Shown one piece after another: positions 50,805 through 59,063 of a DNA stretch of 64,000 nucleotides; within the stretch, counting starts at the first letter, position 1; each line of letters begins with the position of its first letter. Source of the stretch: JBBSDP01 sp038240605 (GTDB taxonomy: Bacteria > Planctomycetota > Phycisphaerae > Tepidisphaerales > Tepidisphaeraceae); contig JBBSDP010000004.1 of NCBI GenBank assembly GCA_038240605.1, forward strand, positions 87,095 through 151,094. Reading direction: 5' to 3'. The notes beneath the pieces were generated by a model, which was not told where the DNA came from, did not search any database, and was given only the letters and a program-made list of their open reading frames with translations. The position numbers were made by a program, and so were the translations under genes.

Positions 50805-51923
50805 CTACGGGCCGAAATGGCTGGAGGTCTCCACCGCCGGCCCGATCGGTGCGCGACCACCCTGGCCCGCGGAAGCCGGACCTTTAATGGCGGTATTCAG
50901 TTCGGTAATGATTTGTGACAGCTTTTGCGGGGTTGTTTCCGGCAGGATACCCGCGACTTCCTCGGCCACCTTCTTCAGTGCAGGGTCGTTCTTGGTATCG
51001 GCGATGACCTGAAACGCACGGCCGGTCGATTTCATGACATCGAGCAGTTCCCCCTTGCTCTGGACGTTGGGGTTGGTCAGCAGAGCGCCCACGCCCGCCA
51101 CGAGGCTCGCCATGTCGTTGAGCGTCTGTTGCTGTTGAGCAGGACTTTCGATGGCCCAGACTTTTCCGCGCGCCAGGAAAAGTGTTGCGTTGTTATCGGT
51201 GGCCGGCGAGGTCGGCACGCCGTTGGCGTAGAGGCTAATGCGATACTCGTAAAGCCGGTAGAGATCCGGCAACAAGTCCGTGATGACCGAGGCAAGCGTG
51301 CCGGACGGAATTTTCTTGAAATCCTCGGTCGTGCCAAGCGTGAGACCCTGGTAAGCCTCCTCGATTACCGGGCTGCTTTCGCTGTGCGCCTTCACGGCGT
51401 CGACGACCGCCGACATCAGCTTCACGTTACGGAGCTGTGCGGGCACCTGAAGGAAGGCGGGGATCTCATACTTAGCTGCCTTCAACCCCCAGAGCGAAAC
51501 CGGATCGGTCTTGTCGGCCGAAAAGGCGACCGTTGCCTTCGCCTGGCGGTGGTTCCCCGCTTTCTTGGCGATCTCGCCATTGGCGATTGCGGCGTTGAGG
51601 CGGATGCGAAGACTTTCGCTTTTTGCCAGGGGAGCCAGCGCGTTGTCAATCTCCGATGCGTAAGCGTCCAGGAACGCAATCGAGCCCCCACTGGTCTGTT
51701 CGATCAGCACCTGACGAGCCTTTTGCTGAGCGTTGGCGTCGTTCGATGAGAGGGCTTTGACCTCGTCCTGTACAAACTCCTTAATGACCGGCAGATATGG
51801 GGCGGCGTCGGTGGCGATCTTGATGTTGCCAGGAATCTTTTGACCGAAACACGGGACCGCGCTGAGCAAAAGCGCTATCACAGGCAGGGTGAGGTGATGA
51901 ATTCGGACGCGAATTGAACTCAA
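50805..51923 (-). CDS. Secreted helical protein of unknown function at the head of the peptide-transport operon
   Basis: A TTG start at 51923 is preferred: GGAG lies 9 bp upstream and it begins a clear signal peptide (SSIRVRIHHLTLPVIALLLSAVPCFGQ). This gives 372 residues; the longer frame to 52091 has a non-signal leader. The mature part is alpha-helical, with KARQVLIEQTSGGSIAFLDAYASEI and ALKKVAEEVAGILPETTPQKLSQIIT, and no catalytic motif. The stop is 12 bp before the oppA-like gene, so it is probably in the same transcript. I do not recognise the family; a HEAT-like fold is possible. Confidence 0.8.
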   Translation of the reverse strand: MSSIRVRIHHLTLPVIALLLSAVPCFGQKIPGNIKIATDAAPYLPVIKEFVQDEVKALSSNDANAQQKARQVLIEQTSGGSIAFLDAYASEIDNALAPLAKSESLRIRLNAAIANGEIAKKAGNHRQAKATVAFSADKTDPVSLWGLKAAKYEIPAFLQVPAQLRNVKLMSAVVDAVKAHSESSPVIEEAYQGLTLGTTEDFKKIPSGTLASVITDLLPDLYRLYEYRISLYANGVPTSPATDNNATLFLARGKVWAIESPAQQQQTLNDMASLVAGVGALLTNPNVQSKGELLDVMKSTGRAFQVIADTKNDPALKKVAEEVAGILPETTPQKLSQIITELNTAIKGPASAGQGGRAPIGPAVETSSHFGP

Positions 51924-52067
51924 GAGATTGTTCTCCAACGGCGCGGATCGTGGGAACTTCAGCGGCCCCTCCGGAGATCCTCCGTGTAGCCGATCCTGGC
52001 GTGCCCCGGGCGGAGGTCGCATTCCGCCTGAAGCAGCCTCCACTTTAGCGGAATAGCGACCGTAACC

Positions 52068-52085
52068 GACACAAAAAATCGTGTC
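52068..52085. repeat. Short inverted repeat in the rex upstream region
   Basis: GACAC (52068-52072) and GTGTC (52081-52085) flank an A-rich 8-bp centre (aaaaaatc). It sits between two divergent promoters and could be an operator half-site pair, but it does not match the Rex consensus (TTGTGAA-N4-TTCACAA). Confidence 0.25.
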
Positions 52086-52128
52086 AAGCAATGGGGTTAT
52101 CGGTCATCAGACCGTTCCAGCATTGACC

Positions 52129-52156
52129 TTGACGGCTCGATTGCGAACGAAATAAT
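52129..52156 (+). promoter_or_regulatory. Predicted sigma70-like promoter of rex
   Basis: TTGACG (52129-52134), a 16-bp spacer and AATAAT (52151-52156) give 5/6 matches in both boxes. Transcription would start about 50 bp upstream of the rex ATG. Together with the A-rich stretch at 52073 this is the best promoter candidate in the divergent region 51924-52212. Confidence 0.5.
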
Positions 52157-52212
52157 CCGGCCCGACAAGTCAATGCATCGGCCGATGCCGACTTCCCCCC
52201 AACAGGAGCCGC

Positions 52213-52866
52213 ATGGAGCTGCCGCGACGGGAGTCCGTCCCCAACCCCGCTGTGCGACGGCTCAGCCTTTACCTGCGACAACTGGAAGCGTTCAAGCGCA
52301 AGGACCGGCGGACGATCTCCAGCAAGCAGCTCGGTGAAAGCCTCGGTCTCACCGATGCCCAGGTGCGCAAGGACCTGGCCTACTTCGGGCAGTTCGGCCA
52401 CCCCGGCATCGGCTACCGAGTCGATGACCTGATCGGGCAGGTCCGCCATATCCTCGGAACCGACCGAACCTGGAACGTGATGCTGGTCGGGGCGGGCAAC
52501 CTGGGCCGGGCGCTGTCGGCGTACCGCGGATTTGAGTCCAAGGGTTTCCACCTCGTATCGGTCTTCGACATCGACCCGGCCAAGGTCGGGCGCAAGCTGG
52601 GCCCGTTCAGCATCCAGCCCCTGGCGGAGTTGGCGGCGACGGTCCTGAAGCGGGGCATCCGACTGGCGATCCTGGCGGTGCCGGCAGACGCGGCGCAGGA
52701 GGTGGCGGACGCGGCGATCGCGGCCGGCGTTCGCGGCATCCTCAACTTCGCCCCGGTGTCGCTCACGGTTCCCCAGGACGTCGCGCTCAACAGCGTTGAC
52801 GTGGCGGTGCAGCTCGAGCAGCTATCATTCCAGGTAGGCGTGGGGGGGAGCGAGACCCCACTTTAG
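52213..52866 (+). CDS. rex: Redox-sensing transcriptional repressor Rex
   Basis: Rex binds NAD(H) and releases its operators when NADH rises, thereby controlling fermentation and respiration genes. The 217-residue protein has the N-terminal winged helix (VRRLSLYLRQLEAF...ISSKQLGESLGLTDAQVRKDLAYFGQFG) and the Rossmann motif MLVGAGNLGRALSAY, with FDIDPAKVG after the second strand and GILNFAPVSL towards the end. AGGAG lies just before the ATG. The prolyl-tRNA synthetase gene follows after 30 bp. Confidence 0.96.
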   Translation: MELPRRESVPNPAVRRLSLYLRQLEAFKRKDRRTISSKQLGESLGLTDAQVRKDLAYFGQFGHPGIGYRVDDLIGQVRHILGTDRTWNVMLVGAGNLGRALSAYRGFESKGFHLVSVFDIDPAKVGRKLGPFSIQPLAELAATVLKRGIRLAILAVPADAAQEVADAAIAAGVRGILNFAPVSLTVPQDVALNSVDVAVQLEQLSFQVGVGGSETPL

Positions 52867-52896
52867 AACACATATTGAACGGAAGAGACGAGGCGC

Positions 52897-54435
52897 ATGG
52901 CCAAGAACATCAAGAAACGCGCGGACGATTACGCTCAATGGTACCTGGACGTGATCAAGGCCGGCCGGCTCGCCGACTACGCGCCGGTGCGCGGCTGCAT
53001 GGTCATCCGCCCCGAAGGGTACGCGATCTGGGAAGCAATCCAGCGCCAACTCGACCGCCGGTTCAAGGAAACGGGGCACGTCAACGCCTACTTCCCGCTG
53101 CTGATCCCCCAGAGCTTCCTGGCGAAAGAGGCCCAGCACGTGGAAGGGTTCGCGATGGAATGCGCCGTGGTCACGCATTCCAAACTGGAGAAGGGACCCG
53201 ACGGCTCCCTGCGCCCGGCGTCGCCGCTGGAGGAGCCGCTCATCGTCCGTCCCACCAGCGAGACGATCATCGGCCATATGTACGCGCAATGGGTCCAGAG
53301 CTACCGCGACCTGCCGCTGCTGATCAACCAATGGTGCAACGTGATGCGTTGGGAACTGCGCACCCGCCTGTTCCTGCGGACGGCGGAATTCCTGTGGCAG
53401 GAAGGACACACCGCCCACGAGACCGAAGCCGAAGCCCAGTCGGAAACCTTAACGATGCTCGACGTTTACGAGGAGTTTGCCCAGGACGTGCTGGCGATCC
53501 CGGTCGTCAAGGGAGCCAAGTCTGACAGCGAGAAATTCCCCGGCGCGGTGACCACCTACTGCATCGAGGCGCTGATGCAGGACGGCAAGGCACTCCAGTG
53601 CGGCACGAGCCACAACCTGGGCCAGAATTTTTCCCGCGCATTTGAGATCAAGTACCTCGGACGTGACCAGCAGCAGCAGCACGCGTGGACGACGAGCTGG
53701 GGTGTGAGCACCCGGCTGATCGGCGCCCTCATCATGGCCCACAGCGACGACGAGGGGCTTGTCCTTCCTCCGCGCGTCGCGCCAGACGTCGCCGTCGTGG
53801 TCCCCATTTTCAAGAACGACGACGATCGCACGCGCGTCGCCGGAATGATCCACAAGCTGCTGGAGCGCCTGATCGGCCCGCACGAATCCACCGATGTGGT
53901 CCGCGCATCGGGCGAGGCGGGCGTGCAGCGCCTGTACTTCGACCGCCTGACCGAACAGCGCGTGATCGTGGACTGGCGCGACCTGCGCCCGGGCGACAAG
54001 CACTATCACTGGGAGCAGCGCGGCGTCCCCTTCCGCATCGAGGTAGGCCCGCGAGACGCCGAGGCGGGCTCGTTCGTCCTCAAGGGCCGTATCGACGGCT
54101 CAAAGCAGATCATCAAGCTTGAAGAGGTTACCGACGGCTTCCTTCGCGACCGCCTGAACCAGGCGCACGTCGCGCTCTTCGAGCGTGCCCGCCATTTCCG
54201 CGACCAGAACACGCGCGACGCGGAGACCTACGACCAGTTGAAAAAAATCATCGCCGAACAAGGCGGCTTCGTCCGCGCGTTCTTCAATCCGGACCGCGCC
54301 GCCGAGGAAAAAATCAAGCAGGAGACCAAAGCTACAGTCCGCTGCATTCCCTTCGCCCAACCGGGTCAGCCCGGCAAGTGCATCTACAGCGGGGAAGAGA
54401 CGAGCACGCAGGTGATCTTCGGGCAGGCGTATTGA
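52897..54435 (+). CDS. proS: Prolyl-tRNA synthetase, archaeal/eukaryal type
   Basis: ProS charges tRNA-Pro in the cytoplasm. The 512-residue sequence is the short ProS type without the inserted editing domain of E. coli: class II motif 2 NVMRWELRTRLFLRTAEFLWQEGHTAH, a CGTSHNLGQNF motif-3 region, an anticodon-binding domain (VAVVVPIFKNDDD...), and the extra C-terminal domain ending in a tyrosine (FGQAY). The C-terminal zinc-binding module appears reduced: only two cysteines (VRC and GKC) are seen where four are found in many relatives. The ATG at 52897 begins MAKNIKKRADDYAQWY, family-like. Confidence 0.95.
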   Translation: MAKNIKKRADDYAQWYLDVIKAGRLADYAPVRGCMVIRPEGYAIWEAIQRQLDRRFKETGHVNAYFPLLIPQSFLAKEAQHVEGFAMECAVVTHSKLEKGPDGSLRPASPLEEPLIVRPTSETIIGHMYAQWVQSYRDLPLLINQWCNVMRWELRTRLFLRTAEFLWQEGHTAHETEAEAQSETLTMLDVYEEFAQDVLAIPVVKGAKSDSEKFPGAVTTYCIEALMQDGKALQCGTSHNLGQNFSRAFEIKYLGRDQQQQHAWTTSWGVSTRLIGALIMAHSDDEGLVLPPRVAPDVAVVVPIFKNDDDRTRVAGMIHKLLERLIGPHESTDVVRASGEAGVQRLYFDRLTEQRVIVDWRDLRPGDKHYHWEQRGVPFRIEVGPRDAEAGSFVLKGRIDGSKQIIKLEEVTDGFLRDRLNQAHVALFERARHFRDQNTRDAETYDQLKKIIAEQGGFVRAFFNPDRAAEEKIKQETKATVRCIPFAQPGQPGKCIYSGEETSTQVIFGQAY

Positions 54436-54450
54436 GCCAGTCGGTCGCCA

Positions 54451-55233
54451 TTAAATAGGGCACATCGACGGCACGATCACCGGCGGCTCGCCGTCGGGTC
54501 GTGAAATGCGCGTGAGGTCCACGCCGTAAACCGACGAGAGCATCTCTGGGCGGAGCACTTGGTCGGGGGTGCCGTCGGCGATCAACTTTCCTTCGCCGAG
54601 CAGGACGAGGCGGTGCGCGAAGAGGCCGGCGAGGTTCAGCTCGTGCGATGCCATCAGCACGCCGATGCCGCGCTCGCGGGCGAGGCGCGTCAGCAGACGG
54701 CCCAATTCGACCTGATGTCGCAGGTCCAGGTGGGTGTTGGGCTCATCGAGCAGCAGGGCCGCGGGCTCCTGGGCGAGGCAGCGACCGAGGAAGACGCGCT
54801 GCCGCTGCCCGCCGGAAAGCTGATCCATCCGGCGGGTGAGGAATGGTTCCAGACCAAGCAATCGACTGACCTCAGCGACGATTTCCCCATCCCGCTTTGA
54901 CTCGATCCCAAACACTTGAAGGTACGGCGCTCGCCCGAGGTGAAGCGCCTCGGCAACCCGTTGAGACGGCTCCCACGCCGGGTGCTGCGGCAGGTACGCG
55001 ACCCGGCGAGCGAGTTCCCGCGGCCGCCATTGGGCGAGCGGCTTGTCGTCCCAGGTAATCGTGCCGCCAGCCGGTAACTGGCCCAGCAGCGAACGAAGCA
55101 AAGTGGACTTCCCGCTCCCGTTGGGGCCGAGCAGTGCGACGACTTCGCCGGCATTGAGGGCGACGTCAATCCCGCGCAGGACGGGCTGATCGCCGTAGGC
55201 GAACTGGAGATGTTGAGCGTTCAGCAGCGGCAT
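54451..55233 (-). CDS. Corrinoid/iron-chelate ABC transporter ATP-binding protein (BtuD/FecE type)
   Basis: This 260-residue ATPase has Walker A GPNGSGKSTLL, signature QLSGGQRQRVFLGRCLAQ, Walker B ALLLDEPNTHLD and the family's MASHELNLAGLFAHRLVLLGEGK. It is encoded 1 bp after the permease stop. Relatives energise uptake of vitamin B12, haem or siderophores; the substrate cannot be separated by sequence. Confidence 0.93.
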   Translation of the reverse strand: MPLLNAQHLQFAYGDQPVLRGIDVALNAGEVVALLGPNGSGKSTLLRSLLGQLPAGGTITWDDKPLAQWRPRELARRVAYLPQHPAWEPSQRVAEALHLGRAPYLQVFGIESKRDGEIVAEVSRLLGLEPFLTRRMDQLSGGQRQRVFLGRCLAQEPAALLLDEPNTHLDLRHQVELGRLLTRLARERGIGVLMASHELNLAGLFAHRLVLLGEGKLIADGTPDQVLRPEMLSSVYGVDLTRISRPDGEPPVIVPSMCPI

Positions 55234-55234
55234 C

Positions 55235-56248
55235 TCAAGCCTTGGTAACCCGACGTTCGCGCGACAACAGGAAGAGGAAGAACGGCCCCCCCATCAGCGC
55301 CGTCAGGACGCCGACCGGTAGTAAGGTCTGATCGAACGTCGCGCTGGCCATGAGACGGGTTGCGGCGTCGGCCAGGGCAAGCAGCGCGGCTCCCAGGGCA
55401 GTGGCGATCGGCAACAGCCGGCGCTGGTCCATGCCAACGAGCAGGCGGGCGAGGTGAGGACAGATGAGTCCCACGAATCCGATCGGCCCGCTGATCGCGA
55501 CGGCGGCCGCCGTCGCGACGGAGGCGGCAATCAGCGCGATCCATCGAAGGCGATGGATTCGGACGCCGAGCGACTGGGCTTCGGATTCGCTGAGCATGGC
55601 GACGTTCAATTGCCCGCTAAGGCAGAGCAGGACGAGCCAGGCGACCCCCGCGCAAATTCCCCCGGCGCGAATCTGCGGGATCGAGAGGTTCGTCTGAATG
55701 CCCCCTACCAGAAACGACAGGATGCCGCCGACGCCCGACGTGAGCTCCGGACGCAGCGCATACACGAGGATGAAGAGCGCGCCGTTGATCGCGTTCACGA
55801 TGACGCCAACCAGGAGCAGCGTGACCGGATCGATGCGTCCACGCCGCCCCGCCAGCGCGAAGACGACGGCGACCGCGAGCAGCGCGCCTGCGAACGCACA
55901 ACCCTGCTGGCCGAGCGCTACGAGCGTCGGACCCAGCAGCGCGCCGTACGTCGGCAACCGCCAGAGGAATGAGGTGAGCGTCGCCCCGCTGCTCACGCCC
56001 AGAAGGTAAGGATCGGCGAGCGGATTGCGAAGGATCGCCTGGTACGTCACCCCCGCCGCCGCCAGCGAGGCGCCGACGATCGACGCGGTGATGACCAGCC
56101 GCATGCGAAACTGGCGCGTGAATGGGTCTTGCGGCCATCCGATATGACCCGTCGAACCCACGCACATGCACAGCATCGCGGGCAATGCCCATAGTAGCAG
56201 CGCCACCGAAAGCGTGAGGAACATGTGCGGCCAATCCCATCGCTTCAC
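55235..56248 (-). CDS. Corrinoid/iron-chelate ABC transporter permease (BtuC/FecCD type)
   Basis: The FecCD family core is clear: RMRLVITASIVGASLAAAGVTYQAILRNPLADPYLLGVSSGA, and GPIGFVGLICPHLARLLVGMDQRRLLP. About ten membrane segments are expected. A GTG at 56248 overlaps the upstream binding-protein stop by 4 bp (GTGA) and gives 337 residues with KRWDWPHMFLTLSVALLLW as the first membrane helix; the ATG at 56356 would extend deep into that gene. Confidence 0.93.
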   Translation of the reverse strand: MKRWDWPHMFLTLSVALLLWALPAMLCMCVGSTGHIGWPQDPFTRQFRMRLVITASIVGASLAAAGVTYQAILRNPLADPYLLGVSSGATLTSFLWRLPTYGALLGPTLVALGQQGCAFAGALLAVAVVFALAGRRGRIDPVTLLLVGVIVNAINGALFILVYALRPELTSGVGGILSFLVGGIQTNLSIPQIRAGGICAGVAWLVLLCLSGQLNVAMLSESEAQSLGVRIHRLRWIALIAASVATAAAVAISGPIGFVGLICPHLARLLVGMDQRRLLPIATALGAALLALADAATRLMASATFDQTLLPVGVLTALMGGPFFLFLLSRERRVTKA

Positions 56249-57204
56249 GGGGATGGCCTGGTTTGCGAAATCTCGGATGGCTCGGGAGGGTGAAGCAGGT
56301 CCGCGACCTTCGACGCGAAATGTCCGAGCTGATATCCCGGCAATTCCACGTTCCACTCAGTGAGTTGATAGACGCGCCCGTCGCGGACGGCGGGAATTTG
56401 GCCAGCAGCATCCCATGCACGCCGGGCCTGCTCGCGAACCTGGGGCGAGGCATTGGGAAGTAATTGCAGGATGACCTCGGGCGCGAGCGCAATCTGTTGC
56501 TCGCGGTCGATCGTCGGATACATCGGCGCCGACGCGCCCAGCGCGTTGGTTCCACCCGCGATGGAGAGCACATCGTCAAGAAACTCCCCTGGCCCCGCTG
56601 CCTGGCGGCCGGCGTCATCGGTAACAATGAGCGTACGGACGGGTCGCTTCCCGGCAACGCGCTGTCGAACTTTGGAGATCTCTGCTTTCAGGTCGCGCTC
56701 TGCTCGGGCGCCCTTCTGGGGTTCCCCGACCGCCTCGCCGAGCTGTCCCATCGCCGTGAAGACGTCGTCGAGACGATCGATGTGCAGGTTCAATTGCGTG
56801 ATCCCCAGCGCTCGGGCGTTCTGCAAAAATCCTTCGGGTGTTCGGCCGAGCGAATACTGCGTCACGAGAAGTTGAGGGCGTAGCCGTGCGATCTTCTCCC
56901 AATCCGTGGTGAGGTAGTCGCCGACCCTGGGAAGTTTCGCGATCGCGGGATTTTCGTCGAAGTTGCTGACGCCCACGAGATGCTCGTCTGCCCCCATACC
57001 GATCAGGATGTCGGTCGCAGCCGGCACGAGCGAAATAACCGCGGGCGATTTGGCGGTGGAGGGCTGCGCCGCCGGGCCGCCAGACCCGCGCCCACAACCA
57101 ACAACGCCGAATGCGAGGACGAGATGGATCAGACAGAGCGTGGGAACGAGAGTCGGTCCGGTGCGAAAAATAACCGCCAAGGTCCGCCGCCATCGTTGAC
57201 CCAT
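56245..57204 (-). CDS. Corrinoid/iron-chelate periplasmic binding protein (BtuF-like), predicted lipoprotein
   Basis: The protein (319 residues from ATG 57204) has a hydrophobic segment ending VVGC (lipobox-like), then the BtuF-type fold: VISLVPAATDILIGMGADEHLVGVSNFDENPA, LPRVGDYLTTDWEKIARLRPQLLVTQY, DREQQIALAPEVILQLLP. The upstream frame to 57294 has no signal character. The phrase SLVPAATDIL is typical of cobalamin-binding BtuF relatives, which favours corrinoids over siderophores. I looked for a cobalamin riboswitch in the 110 bp upstream and saw no B12 box. Confidence 0.88.
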   Translation of the reverse strand: MGQRWRRTLAVIFRTGPTLVPTLCLIHLVLAFGVVGCGRGSGGPAAQPSTAKSPAVISLVPAATDILIGMGADEHLVGVSNFDENPAIAKLPRVGDYLTTDWEKIARLRPQLLVTQYSLGRTPEGFLQNARALGITQLNLHIDRLDDVFTAMGQLGEAVGEPQKGARAERDLKAEISKVRQRVAGKRPVRTLIVTDDAGRQAAGPGEFLDDVLSIAGGTNALGASAPMYPTIDREQQIALAPEVILQLLPNASPQVREQARRAWDAAGQIPAVRDGRVYQLTEWNVELPGYQLGHFASKVADLLHPPEPSEISQTRPSP

Positions 57205-57315
57205 CGCGCGCGGATGGTAGATTTGCCTCCAACGCCTGTCAACGAAGACAGGAGCCGGACACGGGAACCGGCCGATAACTCCCGCATGGAGCACTTAACA
57301 CCACAGGGATGGGAT

Positions 57316-58056
57316 ATGGGCGAACAACAGACGATCATCTCCCGGATCGGGAGCTGGTTCCGTAAGGGTCAGCAGGATTCTGACGGGAACATGTTGAACG
57401 GCGAGGACGGCGCGCCGCCGGTGCTCTCGGGCACGATCGAGCCGCGCAGCACGTTCCTGCGGCCCTGGGCCAAGCGCGATGCGGCGATCGAGAACCTCCA
57501 GAACGGGTTGGTCGGCCTCTCAGACCTGATGGGTTCGATCCGCGAGAACCTGGAAAAGCAGTCGGTCCGCCAGGACGAGTTGCTCCAGTACCTCTCCCAC
57601 CTGCCGCAGGCGCTGGAGCAGTGGCCGGAGTCCAACCGCGTGCAGGGCGAGACGCTGAAGGCGATCCACCAGCAGATCGAGCAGCAGAACACGCAGCAGG
57701 GCAAACTGGCTGACATCCTCAACCGGATTTCCCAGGCCGACCAGACCCATGGCAAGACGCTGGAGGCGCTCGGCGAGCAGGTACAGTCACTCGATCGCCA
57801 CGACCAGGCGATCTCCGAGAGCCTGCACAACGTCGGCTCGGCGATGCAGAGCGTCAGCAAGAACTCATCGACAAGCGCGCAGGTCCTCGAGCAGATGCGC
57901 GATAACCTCAGCAACCGCGACGGGGAGCTGGAGCGCATCCTGCACCGTCAGGGAAGCCGTTTCACGACGCTGCTGGCGGTCGCGATCTTCCTGTCGATCG
58001 GCGCGGTCGTCGCGGTCTGCATCTTCGGATACATGGTGCTCGATCACCTGAAGTGA
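57316..58056 (+). CDS. Tail-anchored coiled-coil protein of unknown function
   Basis: The ATG at 57316 follows AGGGA by 6 bp; an in-frame ATG at 57286 is an alternative. The 246-residue protein is a long coiled coil (heptads in IENLQNGLVGLSDLMGSIRENLEK, LKAIHQQIEQQNTQQGKLADILNRI, VLEQMRDNLSNRDGELERIL) and ends with one membrane segment (about 219-241: TTLLAVAIFLSIGAVVAVCIFGYMVL). Most of it should face the cytoplasm. Function unknown. It resembles methyl-accepting-type or scaffold coiled coils only in general features. Convergent with nnrD. Confidence 0.82.
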   Translation: MGEQQTIISRIGSWFRKGQQDSDGNMLNGEDGAPPVLSGTIEPRSTFLRPWAKRDAAIENLQNGLVGLSDLMGSIRENLEKQSVRQDELLQYLSHLPQALEQWPESNRVQGETLKAIHQQIEQQNTQQGKLADILNRISQADQTHGKTLEALGEQVQSLDRHDQAISESLHNVGSAMQSVSKNSSTSAQVLEQMRDNLSNRDGELERILHRQGSRFTTLLAVAIFLSIGAVVAVCIFGYMVLDHLK

Positions 58057-58067
58057 ATCTGGGATTG

Positions 58068-58116
58068 AGATTGAGGATGGAGTAACGCATCTCCATCTAT
58101 CCTCGATCCTCAATCT
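58068..58116. terminator. Stem-loop between convergent genes
   Basis: AGATTGAGGAT (58068-58078) and ATCCTCAATCT (58106-58116) are perfect 11-bp inverted repeats. Inside, GATGGAG (58076-58082) pairs with CTCCATC (58091-58097) around an 8-base loop. The element lies between the stops of the coiled-coil gene and nnrD, so it probably serves as a two-way terminator, although there is no long T-tract. Confidence 0.55.
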
Positions 58117-58143
58117 TCCATCATCGCTTTTGCAATGAGCGGT

Positions 58144-58992
58144 TCAGACTTCGCGTTCGCGCAGGGCGGCCGGAAGGTGGTCGATTACATCTCGCGCCAG
58201 CACGCAGCGCATTCCCAACTCTTGTCCGGCCAATTCACCCGCGCGTCCGTGCAAGTGAGCGCCCAGGCAACCGGCGTCGAACGGGTCCATCTTCTGCGCC
58301 AGGAAGGCGCCGATGATCCCGCTCAACACGTCGCCGCTGCCGGCTTTCGAGAGGCTGCTGTCTCCCGTGTGATTCAGGTAGACGCGGGCGCCATCGGTGA
58401 CGACCGTCCTGCTTCCTTTCAGCACAATGACCTGTCCGAACGCTTTCGAGGCGGCGAGCGCGTAATCGATTCGTCCCTCGTCATCCGGGGGAACCGCGCC
58501 GCGATTGATCATCCTTCCGAGGCGCGCCATCTCTCCGGGGTGCGGCGTCAGCACGGCGCGAAGTTTGAAAAACGCCGGCCAGCGTTTTCTCCCCGCAAGA
58601 AAATTCAGTCCATCGGCGTCAACGACTGCCGGCTTTTCAAGGCGAACGAGAGCCGCCAGACGTCGTCCTGCCTGCATCGATTGCCCCATCCCGGGCCCGA
58701 TCACCAGGGCGTTGGCACGTTCGGCTGCCTCGATGAGCTCCCCTTTCCCCCCTTCCTTTCCCAACCCAAGCCCGATGAGTTCCGGCGTGATGGAAATGGC
58801 CGCCGCCAGGATCGAGCGCGGCATCGCCACCTGAACCAGTCCCGCGCCGCAGCGCAGTGCCGAGGTGCCGGCCAGCACCGGCGCGCCGATCATCTCCTTG
58901 TTCCCTCCCACCACGAGGACCCGGCCGAACATTCCCTTATGACCGTCAGCCGGACGTGGTGGGAGCGCGGGTGGCTGGGTGATCGTTTCCAT
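58144..58992 (-). CDS. nnrD: ADP/ATP-dependent NAD(P)H-hydrate dehydratase (C-terminal domain-only type)
   Basis: The enzyme repairs hydrated NAD(P)H. The 282-residue protein is the ribokinase-like domain only: GRVLVVGGNKEMIGAPVLAGTSALRCGAGLV, VIGPGMGQS, AVLTPHPGEMARL and the catalytic GSGDVLSGIIGAFLAQ. The NAD(P)HX epimerase domain (NnrE) that is fused in E. coli is absent here. GAGG lies 9 bp before the ATG at 58992, which is preferred to the upstream ATG at 59061. It follows tsaD by 71 bp on the same strand. Confidence 0.93.
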   Translation of the reverse strand: METITQPPALPPRPADGHKGMFGRVLVVGGNKEMIGAPVLAGTSALRCGAGLVQVAMPRSILAAAISITPELIGLGLGKEGGKGELIEAAERANALVIGPGMGQSMQAGRRLAALVRLEKPAVVDADGLNFLAGRKRWPAFFKLRAVLTPHPGEMARLGRMINRGAVPPDDEGRIDYALAASKAFGQVIVLKGSRTVVTDGARVYLNHTGDSSLSKAGSGDVLSGIIGAFLAQKMDPFDAGCLGAHLHGRAGELAGQELGMRCVLARDVIDHLPAALREREV

Positions 58993-59063
58993 CGGTTTCG
59001 TCCTCGTGGCAAGTAATTGAAAACGAAGTGTACTCGCTCTTGACGATTTGGGCCTGGCCACAA

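Noticed and set aside
51924..52212. Rex operator in front of rex
   Set aside because: The only inverted repeat (GACAC...GTGTC) lacks the TTGTGAA-N4-TTCACAA pattern.
57205..57315. Cobalamin riboswitch upstream of the BtuF-like gene
   Set aside because: No B12 box or its conserved core was found, and the space to the divergent gene is too short for a full-length element.
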